A stretch of 64,000 nucleotides of DNA from Bosea sp. 685 (GTDB lineage Bacteria; Pseudomonadota; Alphaproteobacteria; Rhizobiales; Beijerinckiaceae): NCBI RefSeq assembly GCF_031884435.1, contig NZ_CP134779.1:3162001-3226000 (forward strand). The letters are read 5' to 3'. Below the pieces are notes generated by a model, which saw only the letters and a list, made by a program, of their open reading frames with translations, was not told where the DNA came from and did no database searches. A program made the translations under genes and the position numbers. Every line of letters starts with the position of its first letter. Position 1 is the stretch's first letter. Of the stretch, positions 42,347 to 51,273 are shown in pieces.

Positions 42347-43561
42347 ATGCAAGACACGGTGATGAAAGAGATCTCCGCCACCACCGGCAGCGGCCGGGCC
42401 ATCACCTTGCGCTTCGAGAAGGCCGAGCACGATGCCAGGCTCGCCGCCACGCGCGCGGAGCTGAAGCGGCGCAACCTCTCGGCGCTGCTCGTCTTCGCGC
42501 AGGAGAGCCACTACTATCTCACCGGCTTCGACACGGCCGGCTATGTCTTCTTCCAGGTCGGGATCATCACCGCCGACGAGCGTCCCACGGTCCTGCTGAC
42601 CCGCCGGCCCGATCTGCGCCAGGCCCAGGTCGCCTCGCTCTATGACGATGTCAGGATCTGGCTCAACGCCGAGGGCGCGCGGCCGGCCTTCGAGATGAAG
42701 GCGATCCTGGAAGAGCTCGGCCTGAAGGGTTCGCGCATCGGCGTCGAATTCGCGACCTATGGCCTGACCGGCGCCAATAGCCGCGAGGTCGAGGCGGCGC
42801 TCAGCGGCTTCGCCGAAATCGCCGATGGCTCCGACATCGTGCGCCGGCAGCGTCTGGTCAAATCCTCGGCGGAACTCTCCTATATCCGCCGCGCCGGCGA
42901 GCTCGCCGACGCAGCCGTGCTCGCCATGGCCGGAAAGGCAAGGCCCGGCGTGCTCGACAGCGTGCCGACGGCGGCCGGCGTCGCGGCGATGCTGGAGGGC
43001 GGTGGCGACATGCCCGCCGGCGGCCCGTTGGTGAATTCCGGTCCACGCGCGCTCTACGGCCGCGGCGTCGCCGGGCCGCGTATGCTGGAGGAGACCGACC
43101 AGCTCATGATCGAGCTCGGCGCCTCCTATTGCCGCTACAATGTCTGCATCGAGCATACTCTGGTGCTGGGCCCGCTCGACCCGCGCCAGCAGGCGCAGCA
43201 CGAGGTCGCCTGCGAGGCGATGCGGCAGGTGCTCGACGCCGCGCGCCCCGGCCGGGAACTCGGCACGCTCGACGACATCCACCGCAAGGTGCTCGACGAG
43301 GCCGGCTTCGGCCTGGAGCGCTTCTCGGCCTGTGGCTATGCACTCGGCTGCACCTATCGCCCGACCTGGATGGACGTGCCGCCGATGATCTATTCCGGCA
43401 ACCCGCTGGTGATGGAGAAAGACATGGTCTTCTTCGTCCACATCATGATCCCCGATACGCGCACGGGGCTCGCAGCCGGCGTCGGCCAGACCTTCGCCCT
43501 ACGCGAGAACGGCCCACCCGAGGTCTTCAGCACGATCCCGCTCGCGCTGCTGCAGGGGTGA
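42347..43561 (+). CDS. M24-fold (creatinase/DoeA-like) hydrolase, copy B
   Basis: A 404-residue paralogue of the protein at 36157-37335: LLVFAQESHYYLTGFDTAGYVFFQVGIITADERP against LVFAQESHYWLTGYDTGGSVFFQCSVVTADERP. The metal-ligand positions of classical M24 peptidases are again replaced (IELGASYCRYNVCIEHT; GYALGCTYRPTWMDVPPM; FFVHIMIP). The ATG at 42347 has AGGA upstream. Having two such proteins at both ends of one importer operon suggests two hydrolysis steps, two related substrates or a heteromeric enzyme. The PPMIYSGNP segment is shared by both, so it may be part of the active site. Confidence 0.82.
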   Translation: MQDTVMKEISATTGSGRAITLRFEKAEHDARLAATRAELKRRNLSALLVFAQESHYYLTGFDTAGYVFFQVGIITADERPTVLLTRRPDLRQAQVASLYDDVRIWLNAEGARPAFEMKAILEELGLKGSRIGVEFATYGLTGANSREVEAALSGFAEIADGSDIVRRQRLVKSSAELSYIRRAGELADAAVLAMAGKARPGVLDSVPTAAGVAAMLEGGGDMPAGGPLVNSGPRALYGRGVAGPRMLEETDQLMIELGASYCRYNVCIEHTLVLGPLDPRQQAQHEVACEAMRQVLDAARPGRELGTLDDIHRKVLDEAGFGLERFSACGYALGCTYRPTWMDVPPMIYSGNPLVMEKDMVFFVHIMIPDTRTGLAAGVGQTFALRENGPPEVFSTIPLALLQG

Positions 43562-43641
43562 AGCCGGAAGGCTCTCTGCTGGCCGCACCGGCTTGCAGCC
43601 GGCGAACGTCATCGCGGCCATATCGAGAGAGCTAAAAGGTT

Positions 43642-43660
43642 CCATGCGTCACACGCATGG
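43642..43660. promoter_or_regulatory. Perfect 8-3-8 palindrome upstream of the dehydrogenase operon
   Basis: CCATGCGT (43642-43649), CAC, ACGCATGG (43653-43660). It lies about 100 bases before the first dehydrogenase gene in a 200-base gap with no gene. A looser TTGCA...TGCAA dyad follows at about 43684-43704. Either may be an operator; no regulator gene adjoins. Confidence 0.4.
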
Positions 43661-43762
43661 CAAGTTCTTTCATTAGCGCTCTCATTGCAATTGGTCTCAG
43701 TGCAAACTGGCCCCGCACTCAGCCATCGAGATGTTCGGCTGCAAGTGGAAGGCAGGCTCACC

Positions 43763-44512
43763 ATGCGCTCACCTGGAATAGCCCAGCCGAACCGCAGACA
43801 GTTCCTGTCCTCGACGGCGATAGCCCTGCTGCTTGGCTCGACGGGGCGCGGCCTTGGCGAGACGATCGCGGGCAGCCCACCCTGGAAGCCTTTCGACGCC
43901 AGCCCGCCGCAGACTCTGGGCTCGGGCACTTGGTATTTCCTGACGCCCGACGAGGTCCGGACGGTGGGCGCGATCACCGAGCGCCTGATCCCGGCGGACG
44001 AATTGAGCATCAGCGGCAAGGATGCCGGCTGCGTCGAATTCATCGACCGCCAGCTCGCCGGCAGCTACGGCTCCTCCGAGCGGCTCTATATGAAGGGGCC
44101 GTTCCAGCCCGGCACGCCCGAACAGGGCGACCAGTTCCCGCTCGATCCGCGCCAGCGCTACCGGCGGGGGCTCGCCGGCCTCCAGGCGCATTGCCGCGAG
44201 ACCTATCAGAGGGCCTTCGCCGATCTGCCGCCCGAGCAGCGCGACCAGGTCCTGACCCAACTCCAGACAGGTGCGATCACGCTGAAGGATGTCGACGCCA
44301 AGGCCTTCTTCGCGCTCCTCCTGCAGAACACCATGGAAGGCTTCTTCGCCGACCCGATCTATGGCGGCAACAAGGAGATGGTGTCGTGGAGGATGCTCGG
44401 CTTCCCGGGCGCGCGCTACGATTACCGCGACTACATCGACAAGCATAACCAGAAGCTCGATTTGCCCCCGCTCAGCATTGCCGGGCGGTCCGAATGGCGC
44501 GTGAAGGATTGA
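43763..44512 (+). CDS. Gluconate 2-dehydrogenase subunit 3 family protein
   Basis: A 249-residue small subunit of the membrane-bound flavin dehydrogenase group. A twin-arginine signal (NRRQFLSSTAIALLLG) exports it, and by the known hitch-hiker route its flavoprotein partner too, to the periplasm. The conserved region is TWYFLTPDEVRTVGAITERLIPAD, then GCVEFIDRQLAGSYG and the C-terminal GFFADPIYGGNKEMVSWRMLGFPG. The ATG at 43763 follows GGAAGGCAGG. It is first in a three-gene operon with a GMC flavoprotein and a triheme cytochrome. Confidence 0.9.
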   Translation: MRSPGIAQPNRRQFLSSTAIALLLGSTGRGLGETIAGSPPWKPFDASPPQTLGSGTWYFLTPDEVRTVGAITERLIPADELSISGKDAGCVEFIDRQLAGSYGSSERLYMKGPFQPGTPEQGDQFPLDPRQRYRRGLAGLQAHCRETYQRAFADLPPEQRDQVLTQLQTGAITLKDVDAKAFFALLLQNTMEGFFADPIYGGNKEMVSWRMLGFPGARYDYRDYIDKHNQKLDLPPLSIAGRSEWRVKD

Positions 44513-44515
44513 GCC

Positions 44516-46282
44516 ATGGCCACGAAACTTCCCTCGACGGATGTGGTCATTGTCGGCCTCGGCTGGGCCGGATCGATCATCGCCAATGAACTGACCGACC
44601 AGGGGCTTTCGGTCGTCGCCTTCGAGCGCGGCCCCTGGCGCGAAACGGCGCGCGATTTCAACATCGCATCGGCTCCCGACGAGCTGCGCTACAGCCAGCG
44701 CCAGGAGCTGATGCTCGAGACCGCGCAGAACACCGTCACGGCCCGCAACAACCCATCCCAGACGGCGCTGCCGATGCGCAGCTGGGGCTCGTTCCACCCC
44801 GGCAATGGCACGGGCGGCGCCGGCAACCACTGGGCCGGCATCACCTTCAGGTTCCAGCCTCAGGAGTTCCGGCTCAAATCCTATCTCACCGAGAAATACG
44901 GCGAGGGCGCCATCCCGAGCGAGCTCGTCCTGCAGGATTGGGGCACGGACTGGAGCGAGATGGAGCCGTTCTATACAGCCTTCGACCGGCTCGCCGGGCT
45001 CTCCGGCCGGGCCGGCAACCTCAAGGGCCAGATCCGCGAGGGCGGCAACCCGTTCGAGGGGCCGCGCTCTGAAGAGTATCCGACCGGCCCGATGCGCCAG
45101 CCCTATGGGCCGACCCTGTTCGCCCAGGCCGCGAAGGATCTCGGCTACAAGCCCTTCCCGGTGCCCTCGGCGCTGATCTCCGAGGCCTATACGAACTCGC
45201 TCGGCATCACGATGGGGCCGTGCACCTTCTGCGGCTTCTGCACCAATTACGGCTGCGCCAACTATTCCAAGGCGAGCGCGATCACCACCGTCCTGCCGGT
45301 GCTGACACGAAAATCCAATTTCCGGGCGCAGACCAATTCCGAGGTGCTGCGGGTCACGCTCGACGCCACCGGCAAGCGCGCCACCGGCATCGTCTATATC
45401 GATACCTCCGGCAAGGAATGGGAGCAGCCGGCCGATCTCGTCATCGTCACCGCCTTCACTTTCGAGAATGTGCGCCTGATGCTGCTCTCGGGCGTCGGCA
45501 CACCCTATGACCCCGAAACCCAGACGGGCACGACCGGGCGCAACTACGCCTACCAGACAGCCAACAGCGTCCAGCTCTTCTTCGACGACAAGAACTTCAA
45601 CCCCTTCATCGGTGCGGGCGCGCTCGGCATGGGGATCGACGATTTCAACAACGACAATTTCGACCATTCCGGCCTGGGCTTCTTCGGCGGCGGCAGCATC
45701 CGCGTCACGCCGATCGGCGCAGCCCCGATCGGCTATCGGCCGACGCCGCCCGGCACGCCGCTCTGGGGCTCGGAATGGAAGCGCCAGACCGTCAAGAACT
45801 ACCTCAGCTCCATGTCGATCGGCTGCGAGGCGTCGAGCTACACGACGCGCACCAACTACCTCTCGCTCGACCCGACCTATACCGACCGGCTCGGGCGGCC
45901 GCTGCTGCGCATCACCTTCGACTTCTCGCAGAACGACCTGAAGATGTCGCAATACTGCACCGACAAGGTCGCCGGCATCGCCAAGGCGATGAACCCGCGC
46001 CAGCAGGTTGCCCATCCCATGACCGGGCACTGGAACACCGGCCCCTACCAGTCCTCGCATGTCGTCGGCGGCTTCGTCATGGGCGCTGATCCCAAGACCA
46101 GCGCGGTCAACAAATACCTGCAGAGCTGGGACGTGCCCAACCTCTTCGTGGTCGGCGCCTCGGCCTTCCCGCAGAACCCCGGCTACAACCCGACAGGAAC
46201 CGTCGGCGCGCTCGCCTTCAAGGCGGCCGACGCCATCCGCAGGCTCTATCTCAAGAACCCCGGCCCCTTGGTGAGCGCATGA
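44516..46282 (+). CDS. GMC oxidoreductase, dehydrogenase flavoprotein subunit
   Basis: A 588-residue FAD-binding catalytic subunit. The N-terminal dinucleotide motif is VVIVGLGWAGSIIANELTDQGL. A GNGTGGAGNHWAGI segment and the cysteine-rich GPCTFCGFCTNYGCANYSKAS (possible 3Fe-4S site, as in related sugar/alcohol dehydrogenases) follow. The C-terminal GMC active site is NPGYNPTGTVGALAFKAAD. No signal peptide is visible, consistent with export together with the Tat-bearing small subunit. It overlaps the cytochrome gene by four bases. Substrate could be gluconate, 2-ketogluconate, sorbitol or another polyol; sequence alone does not decide. Confidence 0.9.
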   Translation: MATKLPSTDVVIVGLGWAGSIIANELTDQGLSVVAFERGPWRETARDFNIASAPDELRYSQRQELMLETAQNTVTARNNPSQTALPMRSWGSFHPGNGTGGAGNHWAGITFRFQPQEFRLKSYLTEKYGEGAIPSELVLQDWGTDWSEMEPFYTAFDRLAGLSGRAGNLKGQIREGGNPFEGPRSEEYPTGPMRQPYGPTLFAQAAKDLGYKPFPVPSALISEAYTNSLGITMGPCTFCGFCTNYGCANYSKASAITTVLPVLTRKSNFRAQTNSEVLRVTLDATGKRATGIVYIDTSGKEWEQPADLVIVTAFTFENVRLMLLSGVGTPYDPETQTGTTGRNYAYQTANSVQLFFDDKNFNPFIGAGALGMGIDDFNNDNFDHSGLGFFGGGSIRVTPIGAAPIGYRPTPPGTPLWGSEWKRQTVKNYLSSMSIGCEASSYTTRTNYLSLDPTYTDRLGRPLLRITFDFSQNDLKMSQYCTDKVAGIAKAMNPRQQVAHPMTGHWNTGPYQSSHVVGGFVMGADPKTSAVNKYLQSWDVPNLFVVGASAFPQNPGYNPTGTVGALAFKAADAIRRLYLKNPGPLVSA

Positions 46283-47511
46283 GAATGCCCGTTCCCAAAC
46301 GGCTCGGCGGAGCCGCGTTTGCCGCCTTCATGACCGCCGCCATCCCCGCGAGCGCCCAGGTCACCGGCGACGCCGCTTTCTCGCAGGTCGAAAAGGGGCG
46401 CTATCTTGCGAGCTTGGGCGACTGCGCCGCCTGCCATGCAACGTCTTTCGCCGGCGGCGTCGTGCTGCAGACGCCCTTCGGCAATCTCGTCGCCCCCAAC
46501 ATCACGCCCGATCCCGAGACCGGCGTCGGCCGTTTGTCGCTCCAGGACTTCCAGAGCGTGATGTCGAAGGGCATCGGCAAGGGCGGCTATCACCTTTACG
46601 GCGCCATGCCCTTCACCGCCTACACCAAGGTGACGGCGCAGGATAACGCGGCGATCTGGGCCTATCTGCAGACGCTGGAGCCGGTGAAGAACAAGATCGA
46701 GTCAAACCAGCTGCCGTTTCCGTTCAACATCCGCGCCAGCCTGATCGGCTGGAACCTGCTCAACTTCACGCAAGGCGAATTCAAGCCCGATCCGGCGAAA
46801 TCGCCCGACTGGAACCGCGGCGCCTATATCGTCGAGGGGCTGGGCCATTGCGGCACCTGCCACACGCCCAAGAACCTGATCGGCGGCGACAAGAACAGCC
46901 AGTTCCTCGAAGGCGCGACGCTGCAGGGCTGGTTCGCGCCCAACATCACCGCCGACCCGCATAAGGGCATCGGTGCCTGGAGCGAGGACGAGATCGTCCA
47001 GTATCTGAAGACCGGCGCCAATCGCTTCGACATCGCGTCCGGCCCCATGGCCGAGGTGGTCGAGAAATCCTCGCAGCATTGGAGCGAGGCCGATCTGAAG
47101 GCCGTGGCGATCTATCTCAAGGCCGGCCGCAACGGCGAGGCCAAGGCGCCAGCGCCATTGCCCGCCAGCGACAAGCTGATGACCGCCGGACGAGCGGTCT
47201 TCGCTGATCGCTGCATGGGCTGCCATGTCTCGACCGGAGCAGGCGTGCCCAACCTGTTCCCGCGCCTGGCGCAAGCGCCGCTGGTGAATTCGGACGACCC
47301 GACGACCTTGATCCGCGTCGTCCTCGCCGGAAGCCGGGCCGGCACCACGAGAGCCGCATCGACGGGACCGGCCATGCCCTCCTTTGCCTGGAACCTCAGC
47401 GACCAGGACGTCGCCGCCGTCCTCACCTATGTCCGCAACAGCTGGGGCAACGCCGCAACACCCGTCACCGCAAAGGATGTCGCAGCATTGAGGACAAGCC
47501 TGCAGCCCTGA
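46279..47511 (+). CDS. Triheme cytochrome c subunit of the flavin dehydrogenase
   Basis: A 410-residue cytochrome c with signal peptide (AAIPASAQ) and three CxxCH haem sites: CAACH (near residue 52), CGTCH and CMGCH. It has the usual layout of gluconate/alcohol dehydrogenase cytochrome subunits and passes electrons to ubiquinone at the periplasmic face. Its start overlaps the flavoprotein stop. No C-terminal membrane helix is obvious; the end is DVAALRTSLQP. Confidence 0.92.
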   Translation: MRMPVPKRLGGAAFAAFMTAAIPASAQVTGDAAFSQVEKGRYLASLGDCAACHATSFAGGVVLQTPFGNLVAPNITPDPETGVGRLSLQDFQSVMSKGIGKGGYHLYGAMPFTAYTKVTAQDNAAIWAYLQTLEPVKNKIESNQLPFPFNIRASLIGWNLLNFTQGEFKPDPAKSPDWNRGAYIVEGLGHCGTCHTPKNLIGGDKNSQFLEGATLQGWFAPNITADPHKGIGAWSEDEIVQYLKTGANRFDIASGPMAEVVEKSSQHWSEADLKAVAIYLKAGRNGEAKAPAPLPASDKLMTAGRAVFADRCMGCHVSTGAGVPNLFPRLAQAPLVNSDDPTTLIRVVLAGSRAGTTRAASTGPAMPSFAWNLSDQDVAAVLTYVRNSWGNAATPVTAKDVAALRTSLQP

Positions 47512-47536
47512 CGAGGACAGGTCGCTGCCATCACCT

Positions 47537-47651
47537 GCGCCGTCATTCCGGACAAGCCGCGTCAGCGGCGGAGATCCGGAATCCATCGGAGGCCACCGAA
47601 CTCTACGATGGATTCCGGGTCTGCGCTTCGCTGCGCCCGGAATGACGGCGC
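47537..47651. repeat. Long dispersed palindromic repeat
   Basis: Outer arms GCGCCGTCATTCCGG (47537-47551) and CCGGAATGACGGCGC (47637-47651) are perfect. Inner arms CCGGAATCCATCG (47576-47588) and CGATGGATTCCGG (47606-47618) are also perfect. This 115-base double hairpin fills the gap after the cytochrome gene. A fragment of its end recurs near 3784. Confidence 0.8.
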
Positions 47652-47705
47652 GTGGATGGTCAAGACAGAGCCACTAATATCAGCGGGGCATTTCAGGCCA
47701 GGCTC

Positions 47706-48770
47706 TCAGGATGAGGGCTGGAGTTTCCAGCCAGGCTCTCCGTCCAGGAATTCCCGCACCAGCGGCATGACCTTCATGCCGTAGAGTTCGATGCTGCGCA
47801 TCAGCCGGTCATGGGGCAAGGAGCCGGCGCTGTATTTCAGCTGGAAGCGCGAAACGCCGAGCGCTTTCACCGTGTTCGCGATCTTCCGCGCCACGGTCTC
47901 GGGACTCCCCACATAAAGCGAGCCGCGATCGGCCTCCTGATCGAATTCGGCGCGATTCATCGGGCCCCAGCCACGCTCGGCACCGATCCGGTCCCGCATG
48001 CGCTTGAAGTCCGGCCAGAGCTCTTCCCGCGCCTGCGCGTCGCTGTCGGCGACATAGCCGGGCGAGTGTACGCCGATGGGCTGGACCGGCCGGCCCATCT
48101 GGCTGAAGGCGCGGTTGTAGAGCTCGACATAGGGTTTGAAGCGCAAGGGGTCGCCGCCGATGATCGCCAGCATCATCGGCAATTCGTATCGGGCCGCGCG
48201 AACCACGGATTCGGGGCTGCCGCCGACGCCGACCCAGGTCTTCAGGGTTCCCGTCTCGATCGGCGGAAAAACCCGCTGGTCGGTGAGCGAGGCGCGCGTG
48301 GTCCCGCTCCACGTCACCGCCTTCCCTGTGATGAGCTCGGCGAATAGATCGAGCTTCTCCTCGAACAGCGTCTGGTACTGGTCGAGTTCGAAGCCGAACA
48401 GCGGAAAGGACTCGGTGAAGGAGCCGCGTCCCAGGATGATTTCGGCACGCCCCTTCGCCACGGCGTCGAGTGTCGCGAAGCGCTGGAAGACCCGGACCGG
48501 GTCATCGGAAGAGAGCACGGTCACGGCGGAGCCGAGCTTGATCCGGCTGGTGCGCGCGGCGATCGCCGCGAGAACCATCTCAGGCGAGGAGACCGCGAAA
48601 TCCTCGCGATGATGCTCGCCGACGCCGAAGAAATCGACGCCGACCTCGTCGGCCAGGACGCCTTCCGCGACGACATTACGAATGACCGCCGCATGGGACA
48701 GCAGGGCGCCGTCTGGCCCCGTTGTCACGTCGCCGAAGGTATCGAGGCCAAATTCGAGGGCCGGTGTCAT
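47706..48770 (-). CDS. LLM-class (luciferase-like) flavin-dependent oxidoreductase
   Basis: A 354-residue TIM-barrel flavoprotein of the bacterial luciferase-like group. Landmarks are EVGVDFFGVGEHHREDFAVSSPEMVLAAIAARTSRIKLGSAVTVLSS near the N-terminus, RAEIILGRGSF, and the C-terminal FQLKYSAGSLPHDRLMRSIELYG. Such proteins use FMNH2 or F420. It is divergent from homogentisate dioxygenase across 185 bases containing a perfect inverted repeat. It is not linked to the LuxC/LuxE-like genes, which lie 21 kb away on a thiamine-controlled operon. Confidence 0.88.
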   Translation of the reverse strand: MTPALEFGLDTFGDVTTGPDGALLSHAAVIRNVVAEGVLADEVGVDFFGVGEHHREDFAVSSPEMVLAAIAARTSRIKLGSAVTVLSSDDPVRVFQRFATLDAVAKGRAEIILGRGSFTESFPLFGFELDQYQTLFEEKLDLFAELITGKAVTWSGTTRASLTDQRVFPPIETGTLKTWVGVGGSPESVVRAARYELPMMLAIIGGDPLRFKPYVELYNRAFSQMGRPVQPIGVHSPGYVADSDAQAREELWPDFKRMRDRIGAERGWGPMNRAEFDQEADRGSLYVGSPETVARKIANTVKALGVSRFQLKYSAGSLPHDRLMRSIELYGMKVMPLVREFLDGEPGWKLQPSS

Positions 48771-48899
48771 AGCGTCATCCTTCCGCGGCGCGTTCAGTCA
48801 TCCCGCGACGTGGCGCGGCCATGGCCCTAGCTAGTCACGCATGCCTTGCCGCGCCAGCAGCCTCCCGCTCTAACTCTTGATGAGAGGCGGATTCAGATT

Positions 48900-48930
48900 T
48901 CAGATGGGATCATTGTGTGGTCCCATCTGA
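48900..48930. promoter_or_regulatory. Perfect 10-bp inverted repeat upstream of hmgA
   Basis: TCAGATGGGA (48900-48909) and TCCCATCTGA (48921-48930) are separated by 11 bases and end 25 bases before the hmgA ATG. It could be an operator for an unlinked regulator or a leader hairpin. No neighbouring regulator gene is present. Confidence 0.5.
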
Positions 48931-48955
48931 CATCATCCGGCCCGAGGAGATGACG

Positions 48956-50269
48956 ATGAGCGATGGATACATGTCCGGCTTCGGCAACAGCTTCGAGACC
49001 GAGGCCCTGCCCCATGCCCTGCCGGTCGGCCGCAATTCGCCGCAGCGCGCCAATTACGGGCTCTATGCCGAACAGCTCAGCGGTTCCGCCTTCACCGCCC
49101 CGCGCGTCAACAATGAGCGCTCCTGGCTCTACCGCATCCGCCCGAGTGTGAAGCATTCCGGCCGCTACAAGAAGATCGACAAGGGCGCGATCCGCTCCGC
49201 GCCGAATGCCGGTGAGTCCGAGCTCCCTATCGGCCAGTTGCGCTGGGGGCCGGTGCCGATCCCCGATGGCGAGCGCGACTTCATCAGCGGGCTCTTCACG
49301 ATCACGACGGCCGGCGATGTCGAGGCGCAAAGCGGCATGGCAGCCCATCTGCTGCTGGCGAACCGCTCGATGCGCGACAGCTATTTCTTCAATGCCGATG
49401 GCGAGTTCCTGATCGTCGCGCAGGAAGGCAGCCTGCGCTTCCATACCGAATTCGGCGTCATCGCAATTGAGCCCGGCGAGGTCTGCATCATCCCGCGCGG
49501 CGTGATCTTCCGCTGCGAACTCGGAGGCGCTACTGCGCGCGCCTATGTCTGCGAGAATTATGGCGGTGTCTTCACCCTGCCCAATCGCGGCCCGATCGGT
49601 GCCAACTGTCTCGCCAATGCGCGCGACTTCCTCACCCCCGTCGCAAGCTATGAGGACAAGGAAACGCCCAGCCACCTGACCGTGAAATGGTGCGGCGAAC
49701 TCTACCGCACCGAGATCGGCCAATCGCCGCTCGACGTCGTCGCCTGGCACGGCAATTACGCGCCCTATAAATATGACCTGCGCCGCTATTCGCCGGTCGG
49801 TGCGATCTCCTTCGACCACCCCGACCCGTCGATCTTCACCGTCATGACCTCGCCCAGCGAAAGCGAGGGCACCGCCAATATCGACTTCGTCATCTTCCCC
49901 GAGCGCTGGGCGGTGGCGGAGAACACCTTCCGCCCGCCCTGGTACCACCGCAACATCATGTCGGAGTTCATGGGGTTGATCTACGGCGTCTATGACGCCA
50001 AGCCCGAAGGCTTCACGCCCGGCGGCTTCAGCCTGCACAACATGATGCTGCCGCACGGCCCCGACGCCAGCGCCTTCGAGCATGCCAGCACCGGCGAGCA
50101 GAAGCCGGTCAAGCTCACCAACACGCTGGCCTTCATGTTCGAGAGCCGTTTCCCGCAGAAGCTGACGAAGTTCGCCTCCGAGCTTGCGACCTTGCAGAGC
50201 AACTACATCGATTGCTGGGACGGGCTGAAGAAGCGTTTCGACCCGACGAAGATCACGCCGGATTGGTGA
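48956..50269 (+). CDS. hmgA: Homogentisate 1,2-dioxygenase
   Basis: A 437-residue Fe(II) ring-cleavage dioxygenase converting homogentisate to maleylacetoacetate in tyrosine and phenylalanine breakdown. The N-terminus [19 protein letters not shown] is highly typical. Iron ligands are in [18 protein letters not shown] (His and Glu) and MLPHGPD (His). The ATG at 48956 has GAGGAG upstream; an ATG two codons earlier sits on the ribosome site. Maleylacetoacetate isomerase and fumarylacetoacetase genes are not in this window, so hmgA stands alone here. Confidence 0.96.
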   Translation: MSDGYMSGFGNSFETEALPHALPVGRNSPQRANYGLYAEQLSGSAFTAPRVNNERSWLYRIRPSVKHSGRYKKIDKGAIRSAPNAGESELPIGQLRWGPVPIPDGERDFISGLFTITTAGDVEAQSGMAAHLLLANRSMRDSYFFNADGEFLIVAQEGSLRFHTEFGVIAIEPGEVCIIPRGVIFRCELGGATARAYVCENYGGVFTLPNRGPIGANCLANARDFLTPVASYEDKETPSHLTVKWCGELYRTEIGQSPLDVVAWHGNYAPYKYDLRRYSPVGAISFDHPDPSIFTVMTSPSESEGTANIDFVIFPERWAVAENTFRPPWYHRNIMSEFMGLIYGVYDAKPEGFTPGGFSLHNMMLPHGPDASAFEHASTGEQKPVKLTNTLAFMFESRFPQKLTKFASELATLQSNYIDCWDGLKKRFDPTKITPDW

Positions 50270-50358
50270 GGATCGGCACGCTGCCACCTGCCCTATGGGG
50301 ATGCATCAACCGTGCACTCGTGATCTGATCTCCCGCGGCGGGCCTTGGAGGGGGAGCG

Positions 50359-51081
50359 ATGATGACAGCCTGGTTGAGTGGCGCGCTGAGCCTGGCGCTG
50401 GGCGGCGTTCTGGTTGTCGGGCTGGTGATCTGGCCGGCCCATCGCCGCCTGCAGCGGGCGGAGTTCATTCGGAACTACAGCTGGCTGCCGGGCCTGCTCG
50501 ACAAGCTCGCGGCCCATCATCATCGCAGTTTTACCCGTAAGGAGACGGCCCTCGTCGCCCAAGGCCTGCGGCAGTTCTTTCTCGCCTATCTCAACAGCGG
50601 GCAGCGTTATGTCGCCATGCCCTCTCAGGTGGCGGACGATCTGTGGCACGAGTTCATCCTCTACACCCGCGCCTATCAGGATTTCTGCCGCCAGGCTTTT
50701 GGCGGGTTTCTGCACCATACGCCGGCAGTCGCCCTGGCTGAGGGCCGCAAGCAGGACAATACCGGGCTGCGTCGCGTCTGGCTCCTGTGCTGCCGCGAGG
50801 ATGGCATCAATCCCACGAACCCGTCGCGGCTGCCGCTGCTCTTCGCGCTGGACGTGAAGCTGAACATTCCCGGAGGCTATCGCTACTATCCCGATTGCGC
50901 GCAGCTGCGCCGCAACGGCGATGCCGGCTCGCAATGCGGCGGCGACTTTTCCGACAGCTCTTATGACGGCGGGACCGACGGTCTCAGCGACAGCAGTGAC
51001 AGCAGCGGGTCGGATAGCGGCGGCAGCAGTGACGGCGGTGGAGGCGATGGCGGAGGTTGTGGCGGCGGTGGCGGGGATTAG
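50359..51081 (+). CDS. Glycine-rich domain-containing protein, membrane-anchored
   Basis: A 240-residue protein of unknown function. A membrane helix spans LSGALSLALGGVLVVGLVIWP. The conserved domain contains VADDLWHEFILYTRAYQDFCRQAFGGFLHHTP, a pattern seen in glycine-rich-domain (GRDP/DUF1399-like) proteins. The last 50 residues are almost only Gly, Ser and Asp, with a GDGGGCGGGGGD end. The His-rich WHEF and HHTP motif could bind a metal. The start has a GGAGGGGGAG ribosome site. It lies between hmgA and an HtrA protease with no clear functional link. Confidence 0.75.
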   Translation: MMTAWLSGALSLALGGVLVVGLVIWPAHRRLQRAEFIRNYSWLPGLLDKLAAHHHRSFTRKETALVAQGLRQFFLAYLNSGQRYVAMPSQVADDLWHEFILYTRAYQDFCRQAFGGFLHHTPAVALAEGRKQDNTGLRRVWLLCCREDGINPTNPSRLPLLFALDVKLNIPGGYRYYPDCAQLRRNGDAGSQCGGDFSDSSYDGGTDGLSDSSDSSGSDSGGSSDGGGGDGGGCGGGGGD

Positions 51082-51273
51082 CCATTCGCACAGCCGCCGT
51101 CAGGGACGCCGGCGTCGCCGCTATCGGCCACGCCGCGTGGGGCGAAACGCAAAATCCAGCCGCCGCCGCAACGTGAAAGAACCGTAATGCGCCGGTGAGA
51201 TCGCCGGCATCTCGGAAGGCTTACCCTTCGAATATGGGCCGCATAGGGGTGGCCCCGCCAACGGAGAGTTCCG

